Shown here in pieces: positions 44,471 to 53,776 of a DNA stretch of 64,000 nt (position 1 is its first letter; each line of letters begins with the position of its first letter). The stretch covers positions 186,001-250,000 of the forward strand of contig NZ_LAHP01000001.1 in the NCBI RefSeq assembly GCF_000987765.1. Reading direction: 5' to 3'. Under the pieces are notes generated by a model. That model was not told where the DNA came from and made no database searches. It saw only the letters and a program-made list of their open reading frames with translations. Source of the DNA: Arsukibacterium sp. MJ3. Its GTDB lineage: Bacteria; Pseudomonadota; Gammaproteobacteria; Enterobacterales; Alteromonadaceae. A program made the position numbers and the translations under genes.

Positions 44471-45835
44471 TTATTCTTTGTAGCGTTGCTGACTACTATT
44501 GGCATCAAGCTGACGTAAATAACGTAACTTTTCGGCCAGTTGCTTTTCCATACCGCGATCAGAAGGCTGATAAAGCGGATTATTGGCTAATTCTGGCGGC
44601 AAATAACGTTCACCAGCAGCAAAGGCACCCGGCTCGTTGTGAGCATAACGATAGCCCTCACCATGACCGAGCTGCTGCTGCAGTTTGCTCGGAGCATTAC
44701 GCAGGTGTAGGGGAACCGGATAATCCGGTTGTTCTGCTACTATTTGCTGCATTTGTTTAAACGCCTGATATACCGCATTGCTTTTTGGTGCCAACGCCAA
44801 ATAAACCGTTGCTTGTGCTATGGCGCGCTCACCTTCTGCGGGCCCTACCCGGCTAAAGGTATCCCAGGCATTAAGTGCCAAGGTTAATGCTCTGGGATCG
44901 GCATTACCAATATCTTCACTGGCAATGGCCAGCAAACGTCTGGCAACATACAGTGGATCGCCGCCACCAGCCAAAATACGACAGTACCAGTACAGCGCCG
45001 CATCCGGATCGGAGCCTCTTACTGATTTGTGATAAGCCGATATAAGATCGTAAAACATATCGCCGTGATTATCAAAACCCGGTAATTGCCGCGGAACAAT
45101 TTGCTTAATAATATCAACAGTGATCAACTGCTGTGATAAAGAATTTGTAAGCGTTACATTGGCTGCAGGTGTTAATTCAGCGGCTTGCTCTAAAATATTC
45201 AGCAATTTACGGGCGTCGCCATTGGCTAATTGTAATAAAAGCGGTTCAGCCTCGGCTTGTAGCGTCAGATGTCTGGCGCCAAGGCCAAGTTTATCATCAG
45301 TTAAAGCCCGCTGAATAACCTGACGTAAGTCGGTATCGGTAAGCGATTTTAATACACAAACCCGCGCCCGGGATAAAATAGCATTATTCAACGCAAACGC
45401 CGGATTCTCGGTAGTGGCACCAATAAAAATAATAGTGCCATCTTCAATGAAGGGTAAAAACGCATCTTGCTGTGCTTTATTAAAACGATGTACTTCATCA
45501 ACAAACAATAAAGTGCGTTGCTGGCTTTGCTGCTGGCGCTGCTTAGCAGCACTAATGGCTTCACGAATATCTTTAACACCGCTGGTTACTGCAGAAAGTT
45601 TTTGCAACTTCGCATCAGCATGACCTGCAATTAACTCGGCCAGGGTTGTTTTACCGGTGCCAGGAGGCCCCCATAAAATTAACGAATAAACCTTACCGGC
45701 CAATATTGCATTATAAAGCGGCGTGCCGGGACCAATCAGGTGTTGTTGCCCAACATAATGGTCCAGTGTTACCGGCCTTAACCTGGCGGCTAAAGGCCGG
45801 ATGTCATCACTAAAATCTAACGATAAAGTAGACAC
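44471..45835 (-). CDS. rarA: Replication-associated recombination protein RarA (MgsA)
   Basis: AAA+ ATPase (454 aa) related to clamp-loader subunits, acting at stalled forks. Walker A GPPGTGKT is at residues 56-63, Walker B LLFVDEVHRF with Asp113-Glu114, sensor 1 GATTENPAFALN, and the C-terminal MgsA tetramerisation domain contains PDAALYWYCRILAGGGDPLY and the GEGYRYAHNEPGAFA motif. The start is a GTG five bases after the lolA stop, so it is coupled to lolA. Confidence 0.95.
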   Translation of the reverse strand: MSTLSLDFSDDIRPLAARLRPVTLDHYVGQQHLIGPGTPLYNAILAGKVYSLILWGPPGTGKTTLAELIAGHADAKLQKLSAVTSGVKDIREAISAAKQRQQQSQQRTLLFVDEVHRFNKAQQDAFLPFIEDGTIIFIGATTENPAFALNNAILSRARVCVLKSLTDTDLRQVIQRALTDDKLGLGARHLTLQAEAEPLLLQLANGDARKLLNILEQAAELTPAANVTLTNSLSQQLITVDIIKQIVPRQLPGFDNHGDMFYDLISAYHKSVRGSDPDAALYWYCRILAGGGDPLYVARRLLAIASEDIGNADPRALTLALNAWDTFSRVGPAEGERAIAQATVYLALAPKSNAVYQAFKQMQQIVAEQPDYPVPLHLRNAPSKLQQQLGHGEGYRYAHNEPGAFAAGERYLPPELANNPLYQPSDRGMEKQLAEKLRYLRQLDANSSQQRYKE

Positions 45836-45840
45836 CAGAC

Positions 45841-46512
45841 TTATCGTTGCCGCTGATCATCAATATCCACGCCAGCAGGTATCGTAAACTGAAAATGGGA
45901 GTCAGGAATATCCGAGTTTAACTTTACGTCACTAAAACGAAAAACACTTTGTTGCTGATTAATATCAATCACACTCATTTCACTGATACCGTTGTCATTA
46001 AATGCCAAGGTCAGTTGCTGTACCGAATTATTACTATCTAAAGGATGAATAATAAAAACCTGTTGCTGAGCAATAACCTGATATTGTTGCCACAGCTGAG
46101 GATCAGTGCTGGTTAATAAAGCAAACGCCGTTTGACCAACCTGTGCTTCAGCATCATAAATGCTTACCTGCTCTAACAATTCATTGTAAAACCATAATTG
46201 ATTACCATCACTTACTAACAAAACAGGTTCAGGCTCTACTCCTTCAAACCGAAAACGGGCAACCTGTTTTAACAATAGCGTGCCCTGCCCTTGCTGTAGC
46301 AACTGCTGTTCACTGTCAAAAACTTGCTGTTGATAATTGGCAGAAAAGCTGCGGATTTTTGTCAGTTCAGCCAGTAATTGTGGGCTGCCATCCGCCGCGC
46401 TAAGCCGTTGCTGTTGTATCTGGTTTAAGTGCGGCGCAAAATCCACTGAAGCTTGGTTTTGAGCCATGGCCACACTGCTGAATAACATGACGACTAATGC
46501 AAGTTTTTTCAT
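45841..46512 (-). CDS. lolA: Outer-membrane lipoprotein carrier LolA
   Basis: Periplasmic chaperone (223 aa) that ferries lipoproteins from LolCDE to LolB. Residues 1-17 are a signal peptide (MKKLALVVMLFSSVAMA). The mature part is rich in beta strands with RFRFEGVEPEPVLLVSDGNQLWFYN, the typical LolA central block, and GVDIDDQR at the end. It begins directly after the ftsK stop codon and is followed by rarA. Confidence 0.95.
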   Translation of the reverse strand: MKKLALVVMLFSSVAMAQNQASVDFAPHLNQIQQQRLSAADGSPQLLAELTKIRSFSANYQQQVFDSEQQLLQQGQGTLLLKQVARFRFEGVEPEPVLLVSDGNQLWFYNELLEQVSIYDAEAQVGQTAFALLTSTDPQLWQQYQVIAQQQVFIIHPLDSNNSVQQLTLAFNDNGISEMSVIDINQQQSVFRFSDVKLNSDIPDSHFQFTIPAGVDIDDQRQR

Positions 46513-48972
46513 TTAATAACCTTTAGGTTGGGCCGGGACCATCACTTCACGATTGCCATTATGGCCAGGGCTACTGACCACACCACTCATTTCCATTTGT
46601 TCTACCAGCCGTGCAGCCCGATTATAACCAATCCGAAATTTACGTTGCACCCCTGACACAGAGGCGCGGCGGCTTTCAATGACATGGGCAACCGCTTGAT
46701 CATATAGCGGATCAGCTTCGCCTTCATCACCTTCCATCGTCTCGCCTGGCAGTAAACTCTCTTCGCTGGTTTCACCGTTAAGTATTTCAGATATATAGTT
46801 CGGTTTGCCACGCTTTTTCCAGTCAGCCACTACAGCATGCACTTCATGATCATCAACAAAAGCACCATGTACCCGGTTAGGCACGCCAGAACCTGGCGGC
46901 AAATACAACATGTCACCCATACCCAGTAAGCTTTCAGCACCCTGTTGATCTAAAATCGTTCTGGAGTCAATTTTCGATGACACCTGAAAGGCGATCCGGG
47001 TTGGAATATTGGCTTTAATTAAACCCGTGATGACATCTACCGATGGCCGCTGCGTGGCTAAAATAAGGTGTATACCGGCAGCGCGCGCTTTTTGGGCAAT
47101 ACGAGCAATTAACTCTTCAACCTTTTTACCAACAATCATCATCATGTCAGCAAATTCATCTATAACCACCACTATTGCTGGCAGCTTTTCCAGTAATGGC
47201 GCGGACGTTCGCATATCATCTGACGGTTTCCATAGTGGATCTTTTAATGGCTCACCGGCTGCACTAGCCTCTTTCACTTTAAGGTTGTAACCTTTCAGGT
47301 TGCGAACCCCTAAAGCAGACATCAGCTTATAACGACGCTCCATTTCACCCACACACCAACGTAGGCCATTGGCGGCGTCTTTCATGTCAGTAACCACTTC
47401 AGTTAGCAAATGTGGAATACCTTCATAGATTGATAATTCCAGCATTTTCGGGTCGATCATTAAAAAACGTACATCATCTGGTGTCGACTTATATAGCAGA
47501 CTACAGATCATAACATTAACGCCAACTGACTTACCGGAACCGGTAGTACCGGCAACCAATAAATGTGGCATTTTTGCTAAGTCGGCTACCACAGATTTAC
47601 CAGCGATATCTTTGCCCAGCACCATCGTCAGCGCTGATTTAGATTCAGTGAAAATGTCGTCACCAATCACTTCAGATAAGCGTACAATTTCACGGTGCTG
47701 ATTGGGCAACTCCAAACCAATAAAGGATTTCCCAGGGATAACTTCTACTACCCGCACACTAATAGCAGACAGAGAACGGGCTAAATCTTTCGCCAAGCCA
47801 GTAATTTTGCTTACTTTTACCCCAGGCGCTAAATCCAGCTCAAAGCGCGTAACTACCGGCCCAGGGTGCACGCCCACTACTCTGGCTTCAACATTAAAAT
47901 CCAGTAGTTTAGCTTCAACCAAACGCGATACCCGTTCTAAATCAGCCGGGTCAATTGGGTTTTGTGCTTTATCAGCTCGGTCTAATAAGGCTAATGAGGG
48001 TAACTCTTCCAGAGTGTGCTGTACTTCTTCGCTGTAATCAGAATCTTCATCTTCTTCTGGAAACTGCATTAACGGATCGAGTTGTTCCTGCGGCTTAAGC
48101 TGGGCCAATGTTTTTGACACATGTTCGCGGTTTAATGGCTCGTCTACCGCACTAAACGACAGCTGTTCATCGGCCAGTTGATCCATGCTGTAATAAGCTT
48201 TTGCCTCAGTCTGCAGATTAAGCGGTGTAATCGGTAAGGGTGCGGTTGCTTTCGATTTACTAAAAAGAGCGGGCTCGGCACGTTGTTTAAATGGCTTATT
48301 TAATGCCAATGGCACGGTGTCGTCTTCCTGATCATCCTCAGTTGGCGGCGCACTGCCAAATCGTTCGGACAACCAAGCCGGTAACGCTAGCAGGGCCCGG
48401 CTCGCTTTAAAACATGCCACACCAAGGTAATCGGCTACGGTTAACCAGGAAATGCCGGTCATCAGAGTGAGCCCCGTCGCAAACCCTGCCAGTAGCAATA
48501 AACTGGACCCAATAAAATTGAAATAAGGTAACAACAATGTCGTGGTGATATCCCCTACCGCACCGCCAGATGAAAAATAATAAATATCGTTAAAATTCAT
48601 ATTACTGATTGCAGTAGCACACACTAAGGTTAACACCAACCCAACTAAGCGTAAGCCGAGGATCAGGTAATCTAATGCCAATACATCGTGATGTCGCTTA
48701 AATAACAAATAACCAAAAACCGCAATCAAAAAAGGGACAAGGTAGGCGATCCAGCCCAAACTAAACAGCAGAATATCCGCGACTCTGGCACCAATTGAGC
48801 CGGCGTAGTTATTAACACTGGTTTGATAGCCTGTTTGCGACCAACTGGGATCGGCCGGATCAAACGAAAATAAGGCTAAAAGTAAAAACAGCGCCAACGC
48901 CCAAAACAGGATTAATCCAACTTCGAGCAAGCGTTGTACGCCATTTAAAGGAAATAGTATTTTGCTTTGCAA
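46513..48972 (-). CDS. ftsK: DNA translocase FtsK
   Basis: Septal DNA translocase (819 aa) that pumps DNA towards dif and activates XerCD. The N-terminus has about four to five membrane helices (20-180). A short acidic/Pro linker (200-330) follows, much shorter than in E. coli. The RecA-like motor has Walker A GTTGSGKS (475-482) and [12 protein letters not shown]. The C-terminal gamma domain (about 745-819) contains [20 protein letters not shown], which reads KOPS. It lies downstream of lrp as in E. coli. Confidence 0.96.
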   Translation of the reverse strand: MQSKILFPLNGVQRLLEVGLILFWALALFLLLALFSFDPADPSWSQTGYQTSVNNYAGSIGARVADILLFSLGWIAYLVPFLIAVFGYLLFKRHHDVLALDYLILGLRLVGLVLTLVCATAISNMNFNDIYYFSSGGAVGDITTTLLLPYFNFIGSSLLLLAGFATGLTLMTGISWLTVADYLGVACFKASRALLALPAWLSERFGSAPPTEDDQEDDTVPLALNKPFKQRAEPALFSKSKATAPLPITPLNLQTEAKAYYSMDQLADEQLSFSAVDEPLNREHVSKTLAQLKPQEQLDPLMQFPEEDEDSDYSEEVQHTLEELPSLALLDRADKAQNPIDPADLERVSRLVEAKLLDFNVEARVVGVHPGPVVTRFELDLAPGVKVSKITGLAKDLARSLSAISVRVVEVIPGKSFIGLELPNQHREIVRLSEVIGDDIFTESKSALTMVLGKDIAGKSVVADLAKMPHLLVAGTTGSGKSVGVNVMICSLLYKSTPDDVRFLMIDPKMLELSIYEGIPHLLTEVVTDMKDAANGLRWCVGEMERRYKLMSALGVRNLKGYNLKVKEASAAGEPLKDPLWKPSDDMRTSAPLLEKLPAIVVVIDEFADMMMIVGKKVEELIARIAQKARAAGIHLILATQRPSVDVITGLIKANIPTRIAFQVSSKIDSRTILDQQGAESLLGMGDMLYLPPGSGVPNRVHGAFVDDHEVHAVVADWKKRGKPNYISEILNGETSEESLLPGETMEGDEGEADPLYDQAVAHVIESRRASVSGVQRKFRIGYNRAARLVEQMEMSGVVSSPGHNGNREVMVPAQPKGY

Positions 48973-49131
48973 ATGATGGGCCTCGTTATTTTTATTCTGT
49001 CTGGGCAGACCTTACTACCATACCAGAGCCAGTAAAAAAGTGCATCTGTGCCATAGCTTATAGCGAATTAGACGGCACAATAATCCAGTAAAAATATAGT
49101 AAATACACAGTACAAGTACTTAGTGTAAATA

Positions 49132-49157
49132 GGTAGCATAAGTAAGTAGCATAAGTA
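49132..49157. repeat. Tandem 13-bp direct repeat between ftsK and lrp
   Basis: GTAGCATAAGTAA followed immediately by GTAGCATAAGTAC, two copies differing only at the last base, in the 232-base ftsK-lrp gap. The rest of that gap shows no gene. Confidence 0.6.
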
Positions 49158-49204
49158 CTCAGCAAAAGGTACGTTAACGTAGTGAAGATTAACCGTAGCT
49201 TTAT

Positions 49205-49693
49205 TTATAAGCTCATCGCTACAAAACTACTTTGTTTCACCTCTTCCATCACCACATAAGTACGACTTTCGCGCACACTTGGCAATCTGAGCAAAGTTTC
49301 ACCTAATAGTTCACGATAGGCTGCCATATTAGCTACCCGGGTTTTCAGCAAAAAATCAAAACTGCCTGACACCAAATGGCATTCCTGAATCTCTGTTAGT
49401 TTCTGTACTGATTTACTAAATTCATCAAAATCTTCCGGTGAGGTTTTACTCAGGGTTATTTCGACAAATACTAATAACGCAGCGCCTACCTTGTGCGGGT
49501 CTACCAAGGCGGTATAACCTAAGATATATCCCTCAGCTTCGAGTTTGCGCACGCGCTCCAAGCAGGGCGTAGGGCTTAAACCAACTCGCCTGGCTAATTC
49601 TACATTCGCTAGTCGGCCATCGTGCTGCAATTCCGTGAGTATTTTACGATCAATACGGTCTAACTTCTTGATGCTCTTACTTAAAGAGTACAT
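49205..49693 (-). CDS. lrp: Leucine-responsive regulatory protein Lrp
   Basis: Global regulator of amino-acid metabolism (162 aa from the chosen start). The N-terminal helix-turn-helix contains LDRIDRKILTELQHDGRLANVELARRVGLSPTPCLERVRKLE (about 10-52; quoted only as landmarks LDRIDRKIL and LSPTPCLERVRKLE). The C-terminal RAM domain has ECHLVSGSFDFLLK. The frame starts five codons earlier at a GTG, but the ATG fits E. coli Lrp length better. It is divergent from ald, a frequent arrangement in which an Lrp-family protein controls alanine dehydrogenase. Confidence 0.93.
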   Translation of the reverse strand: MYSLSKSIKKLDRIDRKILTELQHDGRLANVELARRVGLSPTPCLERVRKLEAEGYILGYTALVDPHKVGAALLVFVEITLSKTSPEDFDEFSKSVQKLTEIQECHLVSGSFDFLLKTRVANMAAYRELLGETLLRLPSVRESRTYVVMEEVKQSSFVAMSL

Positions 49694-49828
49694 AGCAGTG
49701 AAAACCACCTATTTTAAAAATTAAACAGAATTTTGCACTACATCAACACATTAAAACAAGCATTAATTCTGTATTTTACGCTGTATACTGCGCATAAATT
49801 TTACCTATAACCATCAGGGCGGAATATT
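49694..49828. promoter_or_regulatory. lrp-ald divergent control region
   Basis: AT-rich 135-base region. A TATACT -10 candidate for ald lies at 49784-49789 with only a weak -35. Lrp binding is likely from the arrangement but no precise box is claimed. Confidence 0.4.
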
Positions 49829-50950
49829 ATGATTATCGGCGTACCAAAAGAAATAAAAAACCACGAATACCGGGTAGGTATGACGCCAGCCAGTGTGCGC
49901 GAACTCATTGGCCATGGCCACAGTGTTTATGTCGAGCATAATGCCGGTATTGGTATTGGTTTTACCGATGAAGACTACACCGAAACTGGCGCAGTGGTGC
50001 TGACTTCGGCTAGCGACGTGTTTGCCAAATCTGAAATGATTGTTAAAGTAAAAGAGCCACAAGCCGGTGAACGTGCCATGTTACGTGAAGGTCAAATCCT
50101 CTTTACCTATCTGCACCTTGCCCCTGATATGCCACAAACAGCCGATTTAATAAAATCAAAAGCAGTGTGTATTGCTTATGAAACGGTAACTGATAATAAA
50201 GGCGGCTTACCGTTATTGGCACCGATGTCAGAGGTAGCCGGGCGCATGTCAATTCAGGCTGGAGCGCGGGCTTTAGAAAAATCTTGTGGTGGCCGTGGCA
50301 TGTTATTAGGCGGCGTACCGGGTGTAGCACCTGCTAAAGTAGTCATTATTGGTGGTGGTATGGTTGGCACTAACGCGGCACAAATGGCGGTTGGTTTAGG
50401 TGCTGATGTTACTGTGTTGGATCGCAGTGTAGACGTGTTGCGTCGCATAAATGCCCAGTTTAATGGTGCGGTTAAAGCCATTTACTCCACTGCCGCGGCG
50501 CTGGAACAAGAAGTGCTGGCTGCTGATTTAGTTATAGGTGGTGTGTTGGTTCCGGGTGCAGCTGCGCCTAAACTGATTACCGCGGATCACATTAAACGCA
50601 TGAAGCCAGGTTCAGCCATTGTCGATGTTGCTATCGATCAGGGTGGCTGTGTCGAAACCTCTAAACCCACCACTCATGCCGATCCAACTTATATTGTTGA
50701 TGAAGTAGTACATTACTGTGTGGCGAACATGCCAGGCGCGGTTCCACGCACCTCTACTTTTGCCTTAAATAATGCTACTTTGCCATTTATAATCCGGTTA
50801 GCTAATAAAGGTTATAAGCAAGCTTTGCTAGACGACAAGCATCTTATGGCAGGTTTAAATGTCTATCATGGTAAAGTGACTAACGAAGGTGTCGCTGAAG
50901 CTTTAGGCCTGACTTATGTTGCACCAGCACTGGCCATCAGTAATAAATAA
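49829..50950 (+). CDS. ald: Alanine dehydrogenase
   Basis: NAD-dependent L-alanine dehydrogenase (373 aa) converting alanine to pyruvate and ammonia. The start MIIGVPKEIKNHEYRVGMTP carries the substrate-binding Lys/Arg region; LPLLAPMSEVAGRMS and the Rossmann motif VVIIGGGMVGTNAAQMAVGLGADV (about 168) are typical. DVAIDQGGCVET and VPRTSTFALNNAT complete the signature. It is transcribed divergently from lrp and has its own terminator. Confidence 0.96.
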   Translation: MIIGVPKEIKNHEYRVGMTPASVRELIGHGHSVYVEHNAGIGIGFTDEDYTETGAVVLTSASDVFAKSEMIVKVKEPQAGERAMLREGQILFTYLHLAPDMPQTADLIKSKAVCIAYETVTDNKGGLPLLAPMSEVAGRMSIQAGARALEKSCGGRGMLLGGVPGVAPAKVVIIGGGMVGTNAAQMAVGLGADVTVLDRSVDVLRRINAQFNGAVKAIYSTAAALEQEVLAADLVIGGVLVPGAAAPKLITADHIKRMKPGSAIVDVAIDQGGCVETSKPTTHADPTYIVDEVVHYCVANMPGAVPRTSTFALNNATLPFIIRLANKGYKQALLDDKHLMAGLNVYHGKVTNEGVAEALGLTYVAPALAISNK

Positions 50951-50969
50951 ACTTAAATTAACTTTTAGT

Positions 50970-50996
50970 AAAAACCGGCTTTAAGCCGGTTTTTTG
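50970..50996 (+). terminator. Terminator of ald
   Basis: AAAACCGGCT and AGCCGGTTTTTT hairpin with a short loop and T-run, 20 bases after the ald stop. Confidence 0.92.
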
Positions 50997-51034
50997 TTTT
51001 CGCTGTGTTAACTTACTTAATTTATTAAAAACGC

Positions 51035-51062
51035 TATACATTTAGGAAAAAACTGTTATAGT
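51035..51062 (+). promoter_or_regulatory. Predicted promoter of the cold-shock gene
   Basis: TATACA (-35), 16-base spacer, TGT-TATAGT extended -10. The transcript would start near 51069. Confidence 0.55.
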
Positions 51063-51068
51063 GCACTC

Positions 51069-51243
51069 CGGCCTGTAATGCAGACCTATGTAACAACATG
51101 TTTTTGAACACTTCGCTACACAGCTTCATAGTAAGTCATGTCCCTGAAGATTCACGCACGTTTGCCCGCATAAGTAAAGTAACAGTCAGGCTAACAGCGC
51201 ATTATGCGTAAATTAGTTTTATTAAAATTTTTAGGAGTCATTC
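51069..51243 (+). promoter_or_regulatory. Long 5' leader of the cold-shock gene
   Basis: About 175 bases between the predicted transcription start and the ATG, without an open frame of note and ending in AGGAG six bases before the ATG. Cold-shock genes such as E. coli cspA have leaders of similar length that act as temperature-sensing RNA; the same role is inferred here. Confidence 0.5.
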
Positions 51244-51453
51244 ATGGCTAAAGTAACTGGTGTAGTAAAGTGGTTCAACGCAGATAAAGGTTTCGGTTTC
51301 ATCACTCAGGATAACGGCGGCGCTGATGCGTTCGTTCATTTCCGTGCAATCATGACTGAAGGTTACAAAACCTTAAACGAAGGCCAACGTGTTGCTTTCG
51401 AAATCGAACAAGGCCAAAAAGGCCCACAAGCTGCTAACGTAACTCTGCTGTAA
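51244..51453 (+). CDS. Cold-shock protein, CspA family
   Basis: A 69-aa single cold-shock domain RNA chaperone. The RNP1 motif KGFGFITQ (residues 16-23) and RNP2-like VFVHF-equivalent DAFVHF (about 29-34) are present, as is the start [19 protein letters not shown] lies six bases upstream. The long leader suggests cold or growth-phase control. Which E. coli paralogue it equals cannot be decided from sequence alone. Confidence 0.95.
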   Translation: MAKVTGVVKWFNADKGFGFITQDNGGADAFVHFRAIMTEGYKTLNEGQRVAFEIEQGQKGPQAANVTLL

Positions 51454-51473
51454 TAGCAAAGCGCGTTCAGTTT

Positions 51474-51504
51474 AAAAAAGCGGCCAGTTTACTGGCCGTT
51501 TTTT
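51474..51504 (+). terminator. Terminator of the cold-shock gene
   Basis: CGGCCAG and CTGGCCG flanked by A- and T-runs, 21 bases after the stop codon. Confidence 0.9.
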
Positions 51505-51543
51505 ATTGCCTGAAATTCAGATTTGTTTGCTAACATGAAATAA

Positions 51544-51566
51544 AAAAGCCGCAAATTGCGGCTTTT
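51544..51566 (-). terminator. Terminator of the GAPDH gene
   Basis: AAAAGCCGCA and TGCGGCTTTT around an AAT loop, with a T-run on the minus strand, 28 bases after the GAPDH stop. Confidence 0.92.
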
Positions 51567-51593
51567 AAAATTAAGGATGATCCGTCCTAAATT

Positions 51594-53048
51594 CTAGTAT
51601 TTAGCTACTGGTAATGTTGGGTATTTAATACCTGCCATATCGTTCATTACCCGAATGACTTGGGTGCTGTAACCAAACTCGTTGTCATACCATACGTACA
51701 ACACACAGCGGTCACCGTCAACAATGGTGGCTTGCGAGTCGACCACACCGGCATAACGCGAACCCACTAAATCTGAGGAGACGATTTCAGTAGAGCTGGT
51801 GAAGTCAATCTGATCCTGCAGTTCTGAAAATAACGAAATACGCTGTAAATAGGCATTCATTTCTTCGCGATTGGTTTCTTTGTTCAAGTTTAACGACAGT
51901 ATCGCCATCGAAACATTAGGCGTTGGAACCCTAATAGCATTACCGGTCAGTTTACCTTTTAACTCTGGCAGAGCCTTAGCAACAGCACTGGCAGCACCCG
52001 TTGACGTGATAACCATATTCAGGGGGGCAGCGCGGCCACGCCGCTCGGCATTGTGAAAGTTATCAATCAGGTTTTGATCGTTAGTATACGAGTGCACGGT
52101 TTCCACGTGGCCATTACGAATACCAAATTCATCATTCAATGCCTTTAAAACCGGGGTAATCGCATTGGTGGTACAACTGGCTGCTGATACAAACTTGTGC
52201 TCGGGTAAAATCATATGCTGATTAACCCCATAAACGATATTTGGAACGTCACCTTTAGCCGGTGCAGTTAATAATACCTTCGCCGTACCTTTACTCTTAA
52301 AGTGAATAGCCAGTTCATTATCATCTTTCCAAATACCGGTATTATCCACGACAAGGGCGTTATCGATGCCATATGCAGTGTAGTCTACCTGCTCAGGCGA
52401 GCTGGCATAGATAACTTTAATAAAGGTACCATTGGCTTTAATACCCTGATTTTCTTCATCAACAGTAATGCTACCGTTAAATGGGCCATGAATAGAATCA
52501 CGGCGTAACAGGCTGGCCCGCTTTTCTAAATCACCTTTTTTACCACCACGCACCACAATAGCTTTTAAGCGTAATTTGCTACTGGGCCCAGAACGTTCCA
52601 GCATTAAACGCGCCAATAAACGACCAATACGGCCAAACCCATATAACACCACATCAACTGGCTTAACTTGATCTTCGTGATCCAAAATATCGACCAGTGC
52701 ACGCGCTAAATACTGCTCAAGGGTTAAACCCGCACCGGAGTTTTTAAAGATAAAACTATAAGCTAATTTACCGATATCAACCCGGCCTGGCGCCAAATTC
52801 ATTTTGCTAATCGCTTCCAGCACCGGAAAACATTCCCGCAAGCGCAGCTTCTGGCCTTCAAAACGTTCTACTGATTTATGCGCTTTAATAATATCAATAG
52901 TAGTGGCGTTAACCAGAGGGCGGCCATATACCACTACTTCAATGCCTTTATTGCGATAAAGGCGACCAATAATAGGCTGCATATTCTCGGCGTATTCCTG
53001 GCGTTCCTGCCAGCTTTTTTGGTACTGCTCTGCGTGTGATAGGGTCAT
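51594..53048 (-). CDS. gap: Glyceraldehyde-3-phosphate dehydrogenase with N-terminal extension
   Basis: A 484-aa GAPDH of the long type. Residues 1-130 are an extension of unknown role that precedes the NAD-binding Rossmann motif VVLYGFGRIGRLLARLML. The catalytic cysteine is Cys292 in SAASCTTNAITP, with the partner His in ETVHSYTNDQN. The C-terminal WYDNEFGYSTQV is intact, so catalysis should be normal. Long GAPDHs of this sort occur in Vibrio, Shewanella and Pseudomonas relatives and are thought to serve gluconeogenesis. AAAGG precedes the ATG by seven bases. It is monocistronic. Confidence 0.92.
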   Translation of the reverse strand: MTLSHAEQYQKSWQERQEYAENMQPIIGRLYRNKGIEVVVYGRPLVNATTIDIIKAHKSVERFEGQKLRLRECFPVLEAISKMNLAPGRVDIGKLAYSFIFKNSGAGLTLEQYLARALVDILDHEDQVKPVDVVLYGFGRIGRLLARLMLERSGPSSKLRLKAIVVRGGKKGDLEKRASLLRRDSIHGPFNGSITVDEENQGIKANGTFIKVIYASSPEQVDYTAYGIDNALVVDNTGIWKDDNELAIHFKSKGTAKVLLTAPAKGDVPNIVYGVNQHMILPEHKFVSAASCTTNAITPVLKALNDEFGIRNGHVETVHSYTNDQNLIDNFHNAERRGRAAPLNMVITSTGAASAVAKALPELKGKLTGNAIRVPTPNVSMAILSLNLNKETNREEMNAYLQRISLFSELQDQIDFTSSTEIVSSDLVGSRYAGVVDSQATIVDGDRCVLYVWYDNEFGYSTQVIRVMNDMAGIKYPTLPVAKY

Positions 53049-53179
53049 GTGTCGGCCTTTTACTTCAAAAAGATGAATTAATCGGAGCCTCGTGCTGTTT
53101 TGTAGGGTACAGCTTGTTTACGAAAGGCGGCACATTGTAATAGATATTGAAACCTTACCACAACCATTACAGGGCAATT

Positions 53180-53569
53180 TCAGACTTTTGCTTCATGTTG
53201 GAACGTTAAACTAACCGAGTTTACGCAATAGCGTTGGCCACCGACCTCTGGCCCGTCATCAAACACATGGCCCAAATGCGCATCACAGTTACTGCAAAGT
53301 ATTTCAGTCCGCTGCATACCGTGCGTGGTGTCGCTGTGGTACTTAACCCTACCCTTTAAAGACTGAAAGAAACTGGGCCAGCCGCAACCGGCATCAAACT
53401 TTGCGGCTGAGGAAAATAATACGGCAGTACAACACACGCAGTGGTATGTGCCATCAGCAGTATGATGCAATAATTTACCAGTAAAAGGGTACTCAGTGCC
53501 TTTTAATCGGGTAATTTGATACTGCTCATCGGTTAAGCGTTTTTGCCATTGTTGCTCTGATAACTTCAT
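53180..53569 (-). CDS. msrB: Peptide methionine-R-sulfoxide reductase MsrB
   Basis: Selenium-independent MsrB (129 aa) repairing oxidised methionine in proteins. The zinc cysteines are Cys44, Cys47, Cys92 and Cys95. The catalytic cysteine is Cys115 in RYCVNS, with resolving Cys62 in the CGWPSF motif. HLGHVFDDGP is the family signature. GGAAG lies about five bases before the ATG. It is divergent from the patatin unit and complements MsrC for free methionine elsewhere in the window. Confidence 0.95.
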   Translation of the reverse strand: MKLSEQQWQKRLTDEQYQITRLKGTEYPFTGKLLHHTADGTYHCVCCTAVLFSSAAKFDAGCGWPSFFQSLKGRVKYHSDTTHGMQRTEILCSNCDAHLGHVFDDGPEVGGQRYCVNSVSLTFQHEAKV

Positions 53570-53627
53570 AATAACTTCCGGGTTGGGACAGTAATGGAAT
53601 GATTACTTACTTTACCAAGGGATAATT

Positions 53628-53762
53628 ATGCGAAAGCCACTCATTTGGTTCACTCCTAAGCTGCCACTTTTTATTATGTCGCCACTTGAGAATGGCGCAA
53701 CCAGCAGCTACTGTTATTGGGTGGTAGCCTTTCACGGCAATGTGGTCCACATGTTCAGGTAA
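53628..53762 (+). CDS. Putative 44-aa small protein upstream of patatin gene
   Basis: An ORF of 44 codons: starts MRKPLIWFTPKLPLFIMSPL and ends YCYWVVAFHGNVVHMFR. It has a near-ideal AAGGGA ribosome-binding site six bases before the ATG. It ends 14 bases before the patatin ATG, which has its own AAGGA. It is not obviously a signal peptide or a clean membrane helix; it is aromatic and basic, without acidic stretches. I recognise no family. The strong initiation signal and tight spacing argue that it is translated, perhaps as a partner or leader of the patatin gene. Coding status is inferred, not proven. Confidence 0.5.
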   Translation: MRKPLIWFTPKLPLFIMSPLENGATSSYCYWVVAFHGNVVHMFR

Positions 53763-53776
53763 CCTAAGGACCTTGC

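Noticed and set aside
53136-53150. HexR site upstream of the GAPDH gene
   Set aside because: Only the left half TGTAAT is present; the right half ATTACA is missing.
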